From positions 113,100 through 147,190 of the forward strand of contig PAQI01000018.1 in assembly GCA_002709235.1 (NCBI GenBank): a stretch of 34,091 bases of DNA, given 5' to 3'. The translations under genes and the position numbers were made by a program. Within the stretch, counting starts at the first letter, position 1; every line of letters starts with the position of its first letter. Of this stretch, positions 15,814-23,988 are shown piece after piece. Below the pieces are notes generated by a model. That model saw nothing but the letters and a program-made list of their open reading frames with translations. It did no database searches and had not been told where the DNA came from. The stretch comes from Hirschia sp. GTDB taxonomy: Bacteria > Pseudomonadota > Alphaproteobacteria > Caulobacterales > Hyphomonadaceae.

Positions 15814-15840
15814 GCAATTATGTAAATGGAAAGTCTGATG

Positions 15841-16926
15841 ATGAACGGCCCCCTTCACGGTATTAAGATTGTCGAAATGGATGCGATTGGTCCGGTTCCA
15901 TTGTGCGGCATGATATTGTCTGGGCTTGGTGCGGATATCATCAGGATTACCAGGCCATCAGGAAACGGGGCATGGGACGATTTGGGTGAGGCGGTTGTCC
16001 TCCGGGGGCGAACGGAAGTTCAGCTGAATCTGAAGTCAGATGAAGGAAGGTCCGGGCTTTTGAAACTCGTGGAAAGTGCGGACGGCTTGATCGAGGGAGC
16101 GCGGCCAGGTGTTATGGAGCGACTAGGGCTGGGTCCCGAAGAGTGCATGAAACGGAATCCGAGTCTTGCTTACGGTAGAATGACGGGATGGGGGCAGGAG
16201 GGCCGCTTGGGTCGATCCGCCGGACATGACATCAACTATCTGGCAATGACAGGTGCGCTTCACGCAATCGGCGAGAAAGGTGCGCCACCAACGGTGCCGT
16301 TGAACCTGGTGGGAGATTATGCGGGCGGTACAATGTTCCTGGCCCTGGGAATGGTCTCAGCGATTCTTTCCGCGAGAACGACAGGAAAAGGGCAGGTTGT
16401 CGATGCCGCAATTGTTGATGGAGTTGCAAATCTTCTGGGCCTCTTTCACGCCTATCTCTCAACAGGAATGTGGCAGGATAAACCGTCTTCCAATCTGCTT
16501 GATGGGGGGGCGCCCTTCTATCGCTGCTATACCTGCAAATGCGGCGGCTCTGTTTCTGTAGGTGCGCTTGAGCCAAAATTCTTTGCATTAATGCTGACAG
16601 GGATGGATCTGCCCGTTGACCAATATGATCAGCATGACCAGTCAAAATGGCCACAGATGCAGGAAGATTTCACCCGAATCTTTGCTTCAAAAACACGGGA
16701 TGAATGGGAGGAACGCTTTGCAGGGACTGACGCATGTGTAGCACCGGTCCTGTCGATGCTTGAGGCAATGAAGCACCCTGTAAACATCGAGAGAAACGTG
16801 TTTATTGAGCATGAAGGCGTGTCACAGGCTGCGCCAGCGCCAAGGTTTTCCGGTACTCCGGGCACTGTGCGTAAAAGTGTCACGGTATCCATTGATGAGG
16901 CCCTTCAGGCATGGGGCGAGAGCTGA
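15841..16926 (+). CDS. Alpha-methylacyl-CoA racemase (CaiB/BaiF superfamily)
   Basis: A 361-residue protein closely resembling the M. tuberculosis racemase Mcr. GRMTGWGQEG, AGHDINYLAMTGALHAIG and NLVGDYAGGTMFL align well. His129 and Asp159 correspond to the Mcr catalytic pair His126/Asp156. The later LLDGGAPFYRCY, VGALEPKFF and DACVAPVL segments are also racemase-type rather than formyl- or carnitine-CoA transferase. It interconverts (2R)- and (2S)-methylacyl-CoA so that branched chains can enter beta-oxidation. The start is among ATG 15826, 15838 and 15841; 15841 is chosen because GGAAAG lies seven bases upstream and family members begin M-x-GPL. It is the first gene of a four-gene beta-oxidation operon. 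Confidence 0.93.
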   Translation: MNGPLHGIKIVEMDAIGPVPLCGMILSGLGADIIRITRPSGNGAWDDLGEAVVLRGRTEVQLNLKSDEGRSGLLKLVESADGLIEGARPGVMERLGLGPEECMKRNPSLAYGRMTGWGQEGRLGRSAGHDINYLAMTGALHAIGEKGAPPTVPLNLVGDYAGGTMFLALGMVSAILSARTTGKGQVVDAAIVDGVANLLGLFHAYLSTGMWQDKPSSNLLDGGAPFYRCYTCKCGGSVSVGALEPKFFALMLTGMDLPVDQYDQHDQSKWPQMQEDFTRIFASKTRDEWEERFAGTDACVAPVLSMLEAMKHPVNIERNVFIEHEGVSQAAPAPRFSGTPGTVRKSVTVSIDEALQAWGES

Positions 16927-16929
16927 TTT

Positions 16930-16945
16930 CCTATCGCCAGATAGG
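16930..16945. other. Small hairpin after the racemase gene
   Basis: CCTATC-GCCA-GATAGG, a perfect six-pair stem with a four-base loop, starts four bases after the racemase stop in the 105-bp gap before thiolase. No T-run follows. It may reduce readthrough or protect the 3' end; the rest of the gap shows nothing clear besides the thiolase ribosome binding site. Confidence 0.35.
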
Positions 16946-17031
16946 TGTTCAGATCATGTCCTGAGTCGATGAAGCTGCCAAACAATACGATCAGCCACGT
17001 GCTGACATGAACTTTCAGGAGATATGCAGAA

Positions 17032-18237
17032 ATGCAGGATGTCTTTATTTATGACCACGTCCGCACCCCACGCGGACGGGGGCGGCCCGATGGATCTTTG
17101 CATGAAATACCTGCGATTGAACTGGTAACCCAACTCCTGAAGTCTATTCGTGACCGAAACGAACTCGACACATCCTTGTTGGATGATGTGGTTATCGGGT
17201 GCGCCCAGCCTGTAGGTGAGCAGGGCGGAGTGCTTGCACGCGGTGCTGTTCTTAACGCCGATTACGCCAAGACTGTTGGTGGTCAGCAGCTACACCGCTT
17301 CTGCGCGTCTGGGTTGGAAGCTGTGAACAATGTGGCGGCTCAAATCGGTACTGGCATGGCAAGTGCCGGTATTGGTGGCGGTGTCGAAAGCATGAGCCGT
17401 GTTGTCATGGGATATGACAGCGGTGCATGGGTCGCGGACCCAAGTGTCGCGCTACACAACTACTATGCACCACAGGGTATCGGTGCCGACCTGATTGCAA
17501 CGCTGGAAGGCTACTCTCGCGAGGATGTCGATGCATACGCGGTTGAAAGCCAGCGGCGCGCTGCAGCATCATGGGATGCCGGTAATTTCGACAAGTCCAT
17601 CGTGCCCGTGACTGATGTCATTGGCGAAGTGATTCTGGATCACGATGAATACCGACGCCCGCAAACAACGCTCGAATCGCTCTCCGGGCTCAAGGCTGCA
17701 TTTCCCGGTTACGCCAAGATGGGCTTCGACCGTATCGTGAAGGAACGCTACCCGGAGGTTGAAGAGCTCAGCCACGTTCACACTGGCGGGAACTCAAGTG
17801 GTATTGTTGACGGTTCAGGCATTGTCATGCTCGGCAATGCGGAATTCGGCAAGGCCGCTGGTCTCAAGCCACGTGCGCGCATCAAGGCTTGGGCATCCAT
17901 TGGTTCAGACCCGACCATCATGCTGACAGCCCCAGTGGACGTTGCGAAGAAGGCCTTGAAGAACGCTGGTATGTCGAAAGACGATATCGACCTCTATGAG
18001 CTCAACGAAGCGTTTGCGAGTGTTGTTATGCGCTTCCTGGATCACATGGATGTAGATCACGCCAAGACGAATGTAGCAGGTGGTGCCATTGCTCTGGGAC
18101 ACCCGCTTGGCGCGACTGGAGCTATGATCCTCGGGACAGTCCTGGACGAACTCGAACGTCGTGATCTCAACACAGCCATGACCTTGCTTTGCGCCGGTAA
18201 CGGCCTTGGAACAGCAACAATAATTGAGCGGGTGTAA
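17032..18237 (+). CDS. Acetyl-CoA acyltransferase (thiolase, FadA type)
   Basis: A 401-residue thiolase. The nucleophile Cys91 lies in RFCASGLEAVN, the NEAFASV motif follows, His357 is in GHPLGATG, and the second catalytic Cys387 is in CAGNGLG. The reaction is CoA-dependent cleavage of 3-ketoacyl-CoA to acetyl-CoA or propionyl-CoA plus a shortened acyl-CoA. The ATG follows AGGAG at about ten bases. The FadJ-type gene begins four bases after the stop, so the two are coupled as in fadA/fadB-type pairs, although here the order is thiolase first. With the racemase upstream, a methyl-branched substrate giving propionyl-CoA is plausible. Confidence 0.95.
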   Translation: MQDVFIYDHVRTPRGRGRPDGSLHEIPAIELVTQLLKSIRDRNELDTSLLDDVVIGCAQPVGEQGGVLARGAVLNADYAKTVGGQQLHRFCASGLEAVNNVAAQIGTGMASAGIGGGVESMSRVVMGYDSGAWVADPSVALHNYYAPQGIGADLIATLEGYSREDVDAYAVESQRRAAASWDAGNFDKSIVPVTDVIGEVILDHDEYRRPQTTLESLSGLKAAFPGYAKMGFDRIVKERYPEVEELSHVHTGGNSSGIVDGSGIVMLGNAEFGKAAGLKPRARIKAWASIGSDPTIMLTAPVDVAKKALKNAGMSKDDIDLYELNEAFASVVMRFLDHMDVDHAKTNVAGGAIALGHPLGATGAMILGTVLDELERRDLNTAMTLLCAGNGLGTATIIERV

Positions 18238-18241
18238 CCCG

Positions 18242-20404
18242 ATGAGTAAAACTATGCGACACATTAAGCTGGACAAGGGCGCTGACGGCGTCGCCATTCT
18301 GACACTCGACAATGCCGACGAGAGCATGAACGTCGTTTCAAACGAATGGCTCGAAGAGATGAACTCTGTCATCACGCAATTGCGCGATGATGATGCTGTA
18401 ACTGGCGTGATCCTGACGTCCGGAAAGCCTGCATTCATGGCAGGTGCGGATTTGAAGCTTATGGTTGAGGGCTACGGCAATCTGACTCGTCGGGAAGCCT
18501 ATGACTTTAGCCAGAATGCGACGGCCATGCATCGCGCACTGGAAACCATGGGCAAGCCTGTTGTTTGTGCCATCAATGGACTGGCGCTCGGTGGCGGCTT
18601 TGAATTGGCATTGGCATGTCATTATCGGGTGATCGTCGACGACCCTCGTACTGTTGTAGGACTTCCTGAAGTGAACCTCGGGCTGTTGCCCGGATCCGGT
18701 GGTACCCAGCGTTTGGGGCGGATGATCGGGCCCAAAAAAGCGCTGGATCTGCTCTTGTCGGGGCGTTCAGTCGGCCCACAGGAAGCATTAGAGCTCAAAA
18801 TCGTTGATGAAGTCGTGCCAGCTGATCAATTGATCGATGCTGCAAAGGCGTGGCTGGCCACCAAACCTTCCGAGACTCGTGCCTGGGATGAAAAAGGCTT
18901 CTTCATGCCCGAAATGCGCGGCATGATTGTCCCCGAAGTGGCCATGGGCTACTCTATCGGTGTTGCCAATGTGGCGGGCAAATCCGGCTATAATTTCCCG
19001 GCACCTGCAGCGATCTTGTCCTGTGTATTCGAAGGACTTCAACTGCCATTCGACAAGGCGTTGTCGGTAGAGAGCAAGTATTTCGCCAAACTGCTGACAG
19101 ACCCGGTTGCACGCAACATCATCCGCACGACCTTCATTTCGAAGCAGGCAGCAGAAAAGGGCGCAAGACGTCCTGCTGATGTTCCCAAGTCCAAGGTTTC
19201 AAAAGTCGGTATTCTTGGCGCAGGCATGATGGGAGCAGGTATTGCACTCGTCTCTGCCAAAGCGGGCATCGATGTTGTTCTGCTCGACCGGGACACAGCG
19301 ACGGCTGAAAAAGGCAAGGCCTACAGTGAAAAGGTATTCGGCAAACAGATCTCTCGCGGAAAGATGACGCAGGACAAGGCAGATGCCACCCTCGCTCGCA
19401 TCACTCCAACAGATGATTTTGCATTGCTGGACGGTTGTGACCTGATTGTCGAAGCGGTCTTTGAAGATATCGGCATCAAGGCTGAAACTACCAAGAAGGC
19501 TGAAGCAGTCATTCCGTCGAGCGCAGTGTTCGCGACCAACACATCGACCCTGCCAATCTCTGAATTGGCGCAAGCATCTGCGCGTCCAGACCAGTTTATC
19601 GGATTGCATTTTTTCTCGCCGGTGGACCGCATGGGTCTGGTGGAAGTCATCAGGGGTCAGAAGACGTCACCAGAGACCCTCGCCAAATCACTCGACTTTA
19701 TCGCCCAGCTTCGCAAGACGCCGATCGTGGTCAATGATTCACGCGGCTTCTACACAAGTCGTGTCTTCCGTATGTTCATCTTTGAAGGTGTCGCGATGCT
19801 GTCTGATGGCGTCGCTCCGGCGCGGATCGAAAACGCAGCCAAGGCAGCTGGTTTTCCAATTGGACCGCTTGCTCTGCTAGATGAAGTCACGATGGAATTG
19901 CCGGTCAAGATTCTTACAGATTCAGCGGGCGAAGAGGGTAACACCTACACCATCGAAAAGGGCATGAATGTCTTTGATCGAATGATCGAGCTGGGACGCG
20001 GCAGCCGTAAGGCTGGTGGTGGCTTTTACGAGTATCCAGCAGACGGTGCAAAGCACCTTTGGGACGGACTTGCGAAGGAGTTCCCGGTCTCCAAAGATCA
20101 ACCAGAACAGGAAGAACTCAAGAAGCGCTTCCTTTATTCGCAGGCCAATGAAACTGCGCGTTGTCTGGAAGAAGGCGTCCTGGAGACTGTGGAAGATGCA
20201 GATCTGGGTGCCGTGTTTGGATGGGGTTTCCCTGTCTGGACCGGAGGCACGCTTAGCTACATTGACACTGTTGGTGTTGAAACCTTCGTGAGTGAAGCTG
20301 ATCGTCTGGCTCAGGCATATGGAACGCGCTTCGCACCCTCGGCCTGGCTTCGCAAAAAGGCTGAAAAGGGTGAAGGCTTCTATCCTGTAAAATCTAAGGA
20401 CTGA
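18242..20404 (+). CDS. Bifunctional enoyl-CoA hydratase / 3-hydroxyacyl-CoA dehydrogenase (FadB/FadJ type)
   Basis: A 720-residue fusion. The N-terminal crotonase domain (about 1-190) has ALGGGFELALACHY with Glu121 and PEVNLGLLPGSGGTQ with Glu143, the two catalytic glutamates. The NAD-binding domain starts at KVGILGAGMMGAG (321-333), followed by ATNTSTLPIS, GLHFFSPVDRM and NDSRGFYTSR. A C-terminal dehydrogenase domain contains GGFYEYP. It converts trans-2-enoyl-CoA to (3S)-hydroxyacyl-CoA and then to 3-ketoacyl-CoA. The length matches FadB/FadJ alpha subunits, and the thiolase directly upstream is the natural partner. The ATG at 18242 is taken over the in-frame TTG at 18224 inside the thiolase end. 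Confidence 0.95.
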   Translation: MSKTMRHIKLDKGADGVAILTLDNADESMNVVSNEWLEEMNSVITQLRDDDAVTGVILTSGKPAFMAGADLKLMVEGYGNLTRREAYDFSQNATAMHRALETMGKPVVCAINGLALGGGFELALACHYRVIVDDPRTVVGLPEVNLGLLPGSGGTQRLGRMIGPKKALDLLLSGRSVGPQEALELKIVDEVVPADQLIDAAKAWLATKPSETRAWDEKGFFMPEMRGMIVPEVAMGYSIGVANVAGKSGYNFPAPAAILSCVFEGLQLPFDKALSVESKYFAKLLTDPVARNIIRTTFISKQAAEKGARRPADVPKSKVSKVGILGAGMMGAGIALVSAKAGIDVVLLDRDTATAEKGKAYSEKVFGKQISRGKMTQDKADATLARITPTDDFALLDGCDLIVEAVFEDIGIKAETTKKAEAVIPSSAVFATNTSTLPISELAQASARPDQFIGLHFFSPVDRMGLVEVIRGQKTSPETLAKSLDFIAQLRKTPIVVNDSRGFYTSRVFRMFIFEGVAMLSDGVAPARIENAAKAAGFPIGPLALLDEVTMELPVKILTDSAGEEGNTYTIEKGMNVFDRMIELGRGSRKAGGGFYEYPADGAKHLWDGLAKEFPVSKDQPEQEELKKRFLYSQANETARCLEEGVLETVEDADLGAVFGWGFPVWTGGTLSYIDTVGVETFVSEADRLAQAYGTRFAPSAWLRKKAEKGEGFYPVKSKD

Positions 20405-20409
20405 TCTCC

Positions 20410-21567
20410 ATGCAGCGCACCATTTTTGAACCAGAGCATGAACAGTTTCGCGACAGTGTGAGAAAGTTCATGCTAGCGGAAGTGGCACCTAACGTCGATC
20501 GTTGGCGCGAAGCCGGTATGGTTGACCGGGAGGTCTATCTGAAGGCGGGAGAGCAGGGGCTGCTGTGCGTTTTTGCTGATGAGAAATATGGTGGTGCGGG
20601 GATCGATGATCTTCGCTTCGATCAGATCATTGTCGAAGAAAATATGCGTCACGGTGATATCGGCTTCTATATCAACCTGCACAATGATCTGGTTGCTCCC
20701 TATATCCACAAGCTGGGAAATGAAGAGCAAAAAGCGCGCTTCATGCCGGGTATTGTTTCGGGTGAAACGATCCTCGCCGTGGCAATGACCGAGCCTTCGA
20801 CGGGAAGCGATCTGGCAGGTATGAAGACGCGTGCCGTCGACAAGGGTGATCACTGGCTTCTGAATGGCGCGAAAACTTATATTTCAAATGGAATATTAGG
20901 GGATCTGATCGTTGTTGCTGCACGAACAGATCCAGATCGTCCACATGGAATCAGTCTTTTCCTTGTCGAACGTGGCATGGAGGGCTTCGAGCGCGGTCGC
21001 AAACTCGACAAGATGGGGCTCAAGAGCCAGGACACCGCAGAGTTGTTTTTCAACGATGTTAAGATACCCAAGGCAAACCTTCTGGGAGAAGCTGGTCAGG
21101 GGTTCAAGTCGCTTGCGCGCATGCTCGCACAGGAACGTCTCATCGCTGCTATCGGGTTCATGGCTACAGCTCAAACTGCGTTCGATCTGACACTGGATTA
21201 CGTCAAGGAGCGCCGCGCATTCGGAAAGCCCATTGGTTCCTTTCAGAATACACGCTTCAAGATGGCTCAGATGCGCGCTGAACTGGACATGGCGCAGACC
21301 TATGTCGATCAATGCGTCATGCTGCTCAATGACAATGCACTGTCACCAGAGGATGCATCAGCGGCCAAATTGCTCAGCAGTGAGCTGGAAGGGCGTGTCA
21401 TGGACCAGTGCGTGCAGTTCCACGGCGGTGCTGGCTATATGGAAGAATACCGCATCAGCCGCATGTACACAGACGCGCGCATTAGTCGGATTTTTGCAGG
21501 CACCAGTGAGATCATGCTTGAGATCATTGGTCGAAGTCTGGGATTGGACGAACGCAAATTACAATAG
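20410..21567 (+). CDS. Acyl-CoA dehydrogenase, LCAD/IVD-like
   Basis: A 385-residue FAD-dependent acyl-CoA dehydrogenase. It has VAMTEPSTGSDLAGM for substrate and flavin contacts, GLKSQDTAELFF, ERRAFGKPIGSFQNTRFKM, and CVQFHGGAGYMEEYRISRMYTDARI. The C-terminal motif is IFAGTSEIM: the Glu that serves as base in MCAD/SCAD-type enzymes (IYEGT) is Ala here, as in LCAD/IVD-type enzymes that place the base on another helix. It would introduce the 2,3-double bond of an acyl-CoA and pass electrons to ETF. AAGGA lies about nine bases before the ATG. It is the last gene of the racemase-thiolase-FadJ operon, five bases after FadJ. Confidence 0.93.
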   Translation: MQRTIFEPEHEQFRDSVRKFMLAEVAPNVDRWREAGMVDREVYLKAGEQGLLCVFADEKYGGAGIDDLRFDQIIVEENMRHGDIGFYINLHNDLVAPYIHKLGNEEQKARFMPGIVSGETILAVAMTEPSTGSDLAGMKTRAVDKGDHWLLNGAKTYISNGILGDLIVVAARTDPDRPHGISLFLVERGMEGFERGRKLDKMGLKSQDTAELFFNDVKIPKANLLGEAGQGFKSLARMLAQERLIAAIGFMATAQTAFDLTLDYVKERRAFGKPIGSFQNTRFKMAQMRAELDMAQTYVDQCVMLLNDNALSPEDASAAKLLSSELEGRVMDQCVQFHGGAGYMEEYRISRMYTDARISRIFAGTSEIMLEIIGRSLGLDERKLQ

Positions 21568-21604
21568 ATCTGCTTTTGAGATCAGATGCGTAATTTTCGC
21601 CGCA

Positions 21605-22534
21605 TTATCCGCGTTTGCATTTCCGGGCGAGTTCCAATGAAGATCGGGCGACCCTGATGCGATCTTCATGTGTCAGCATAAGTGTATTGGTCTGCGCACC
21701 GTATATATACGATGGGGTATCATCGCCAATATGCGTCAACAGACCGTCCAGCAAGTCACCATAGTGTTCGGCGATGCTCGCATTGCTGGGGTGAATTCCC
21801 AGTTCATCCATGAGTTTACGCGTCGGCCCCTTCACCGCCTTGCCCTCGATCAGCGGAGATACAGCGACAAGGGGCACCTTGCGAAGAGTGAGTGCCTCTC
21901 GCAATTGAGGAATGGCGAGGATCGGATCTATGCTGAGCCATGGGTTTGACGGCGCGATTATAATAGCGCTCGCGGCTTCTATAGCCTCAACAACACCGGG
22001 GGCGGGCTTGGCTTGTTTCGCGCCGCGAAATCTGATCGCTGAAACCTGTGGCGCACATTGGCGGCCGACAAAATAGCGTTGAAACGAGAGCGGGCCTTCA
22101 TCGCTGTCCACCCAGGTTTCGACCGCATCGTCGCTCATTGGCAGAATGGGAAGTGATACCCCCCATTGGGCTGCAAAACGGCTGGTGACGACTGACAGCG
22201 TATCACCATTTTCAAAAGCAGCGCGACGTAAGATATGCAGCGCCAGATCGCCATCACCAAGATTAAACCAGTCTTCAGCACCCAGGGAGCGAGCAGCATC
22301 CATGAACGTCCATGATTCGCCTTCGCGTCCCCAGCCTTGCGCAACATTCGCCTTGCCGGAAAGGGTGTAGAGCAACGTATCCAGATCGGGTGAAATTGGC
22401 AGGCCAAAGTGACGAAAATCATCGCCGGTATTGACGATCGCGGTCAGACTGCCAGTCGGCAATATTCTGTAGAGCCCATCAACCAGCTTGGCTCCGCCCA
22501 CACCGCCCGTCAGTACGACTATGTTATCGTTCAA
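21605..22534 (-). CDS. cofD: 2-phospho-L-lactate transferase (coenzyme F420 biosynthesis)
   Basis: A 309-residue CofD/FbiA-type protein. GGVGGAK (10-16), NTGDD (35-39) and SPDLDT (48-53) are the family signature; SNPWLSIDPILAIP and an LVAVSPLIEGKAVKGPT segment follow. CofD joins the lactyl (or phosphoenolpyruvyl) phosphate donor to the deazaflavin Fo, making F420-0 or its dehydro form. The ATG overlaps the stop of cofE by four bases (ATGA), so both are translationally coupled. It is the last gene of the P450-npdG-cofE-cofD operon and converges with the acyl-CoA dehydrogenase. The family call is strong; the donor used in this organism is unknown. Confidence 0.95.
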   Translation of the reverse strand: MNDNIVVLTGGVGGAKLVDGLYRILPTGSLTAIVNTGDDFRHFGLPISPDLDTLLYTLSGKANVAQGWGREGESWTFMDAARSLGAEDWFNLGDGDLALHILRRAAFENGDTLSVVTSRFAAQWGVSLPILPMSDDAVETWVDSDEGPLSFQRYFVGRQCAPQVSAIRFRGAKQAKPAPGVVEAIEAASAIIIAPSNPWLSIDPILAIPQLREALTLRKVPLVAVSPLIEGKAVKGPTRKLMDELGIHPSNASIAEHYGDLLDGLLTHIGDDTPSYIYGAQTNTLMLTHEDRIRVARSSLELARKCKRG

Positions 22535-23286
22535 CGAAACAGGTCCTCTCGTTCAGACCGTAGCAGGTCTGTGCGCGATTGCAGGCTCTTTTCCCAGTGC
22601 AGACCTCGAACGATGCAGGCGGGCAATCCTTCTCGGCCTTCTCCCATCGCAAGTCCCGCAGCTGCACTGACGGTATCTGCGAAAGCAATCTGCGTCACTT
22701 GCATGATTCGCCCATCTCGGTCAGGTTCTCCGCGCTGGTCCACGATCGCAGGCACATTGTGAATGCCTATAGCGACGTTTACAGTGCCGATCCTCCAGGG
22801 ACGGCCGAAGCTGTCGGCGATGATCACGCCGGGGCTGATACCGCAGCGTGATTGGCAGCGATCAGCAATTTCTGCAGCACTCTTGTCCGGATTCTGTGGA
22901 AGCAACAGGACCTTGTCACCATTCTGCGATCCGATATTGGATGCATCTATCCCGGCATTCGCCATGACATGGCCCAATCGGTGGCGCGTGATCAGGACGT
23001 TTGCCGAGGCGCGCACAACAGCACTTGATTCACGCAGGACCAGCTCGACCAGTTCTGGAGGTTTGTTCACTTGTGCAGCCAGAGTCACGGCGTCGGACGA
23101 GGGCTCGATGTCTCCCAGGTTCACGAAACGCCCCTCGGCTTTCGAAACGATTTTCTGTGTAACAACCAGAATATCGCCCACCTCCAGGCCCGGCTTGGCA
23201 CCATTCAGCCTTTCCGCAAGAACTCCAGGCAGGTCGTCGCCGGGCCGGAACTCGGGGAGACCGGTGATGGGGATGACTTGATACAT
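22531..23286 (-). CDS. cofE: Coenzyme F420-0:L-glutamate ligase
   Basis: A 251-residue CofE. TQKIVSKAEGR (43-53), ANAGIDASN (109-117), DSFGRPWRIG (158-167) and AFADTVSAAAGLAMGEG (201-217) are family motifs. The enzyme uses GTP and metal to add gamma-linked glutamates to F420-0. Mycobacterial FbiB has an extra C-terminal nitroreductase-like domain; here the protein is single-domain, as in archaeal CofE. It starts three bases after npdG and overlaps cofD by four. Its place next to npdG and cofD makes the assignment nearly certain. Confidence 0.95.
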   Translation of the reverse strand: MYQVIPITGLPEFRPGDDLPGVLAERLNGAKPGLEVGDILVVTQKIVSKAEGRFVNLGDIEPSSDAVTLAAQVNKPPELVELVLRESSAVVRASANVLITRHRLGHVMANAGIDASNIGSQNGDKVLLLPQNPDKSAAEIADRCQSRCGISPGVIIADSFGRPWRIGTVNVAIGIHNVPAIVDQRGEPDRDGRIMQVTQIAFADTVSAAAGLAMGEGREGLPACIVRGLHWEKSLQSRTDLLRSEREDLFR

Positions 23287-23289
23287 CGG

Positions 23290-23940
23290 TCAGCTATATG
23301 GCTGCAGATCACCGGTAATTCGAATACCGCCGCCATCGACCTTGTAATTCTTGTTGATGAAAATGAGCAGGGAAGTCATTGCTTCAGCAGCAGCGGCATT
23401 GACCAGCGGACCTGCGTGAATTCCACGCAAACCTGCGGCGTCTGCGAGTTCAACGACTTTTGAACGGGCATCTTTTTCGTCGCCAAAAACCAGAATATCG
23501 CAGTCGACATCGATATCTTGAATCAGCTTGTGAGCTGCCACATTGTGGAAAGCCGTCACAAGACGCACATCTTCGGGGAGGCTGGCTTTTGCGCGGAGTG
23601 CTGCAGAGCCTTCTTCTGGAAGCTGAACCCGCATGACCTTCGGCGGGACGAGTGGAACTGTCGTATCCACGACAAGCTTGCCGGATACGTACGGGCTTAT
23701 GTCTTCAAGCGTGGCGGCTTGTACCGCGAATGGAACAGTGACGATGACGATATCGGCTGCTGCAGCGGCGTCTGCATTGGACATTCCACTGAGCCCAAAA
23801 CCAAGTTCTGATGCCTTGGCGACAGCGGCATCTGCTCTACGTGAGCCGATGATGACCTCTCGACCAGCCTTGGCCAGGCGCTTGGCCAAGGCGCTACCAA
23901 GTTGTCCGGTGCCACCGATTACGGCGATCTTCTCGCTCAT
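23290..23940 (-). CDS. npdG: NADPH-dependent F420 reductase (F420H2:NADP+ oxidoreductase)
   Basis: A 216-residue Rossmann protein of the NpdG/Fno family. GGTGQLG (9-15) binds the dinucleotide and SRR (33-35) is suited to the NADP 2'-phosphate. VVDTTVPLVPP, VTAFHNVAAH and the C-terminal LIFINKNYKVDGGGIRITG are family features. It moves hydride between NADPH and F420, which would supply F420H2 to enzymes such as the LLM oxidoreductase at 4898. The stop lies three bases from cofE; the start is 48 bases downstream of the P450 gene, so all four genes probably form one operon. No other F420-reducing enzyme (for example an FGD) is seen in the window. Confidence 0.92.
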   Translation of the reverse strand: MSEKIAVIGGTGQLGSALAKRLAKAGREVIIGSRRADAAVAKASELGFGLSGMSNADAAAAADIVIVTVPFAVQAATLEDISPYVSGKLVVDTTVPLVPPKVMRVQLPEEGSAALRAKASLPEDVRLVTAFHNVAAHKLIQDIDVDCDILVFGDEKDARSKVVELADAAGLRGIHAGPLVNAAAAEAMTSLLIFINKNYKVDGGGIRITGDLQPYS

Positions 23941-23988
23941 ATCTACTCCAGTTCAATACCAAACGCGGGAATGGTTGCGATACTGATA

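Noticed and set aside
16930-16945. Hairpin after the racemase gene as a terminator
   Set aside because: The stem is short and no T-run follows, while thiolase and the rest of the operon continue on the same strand.
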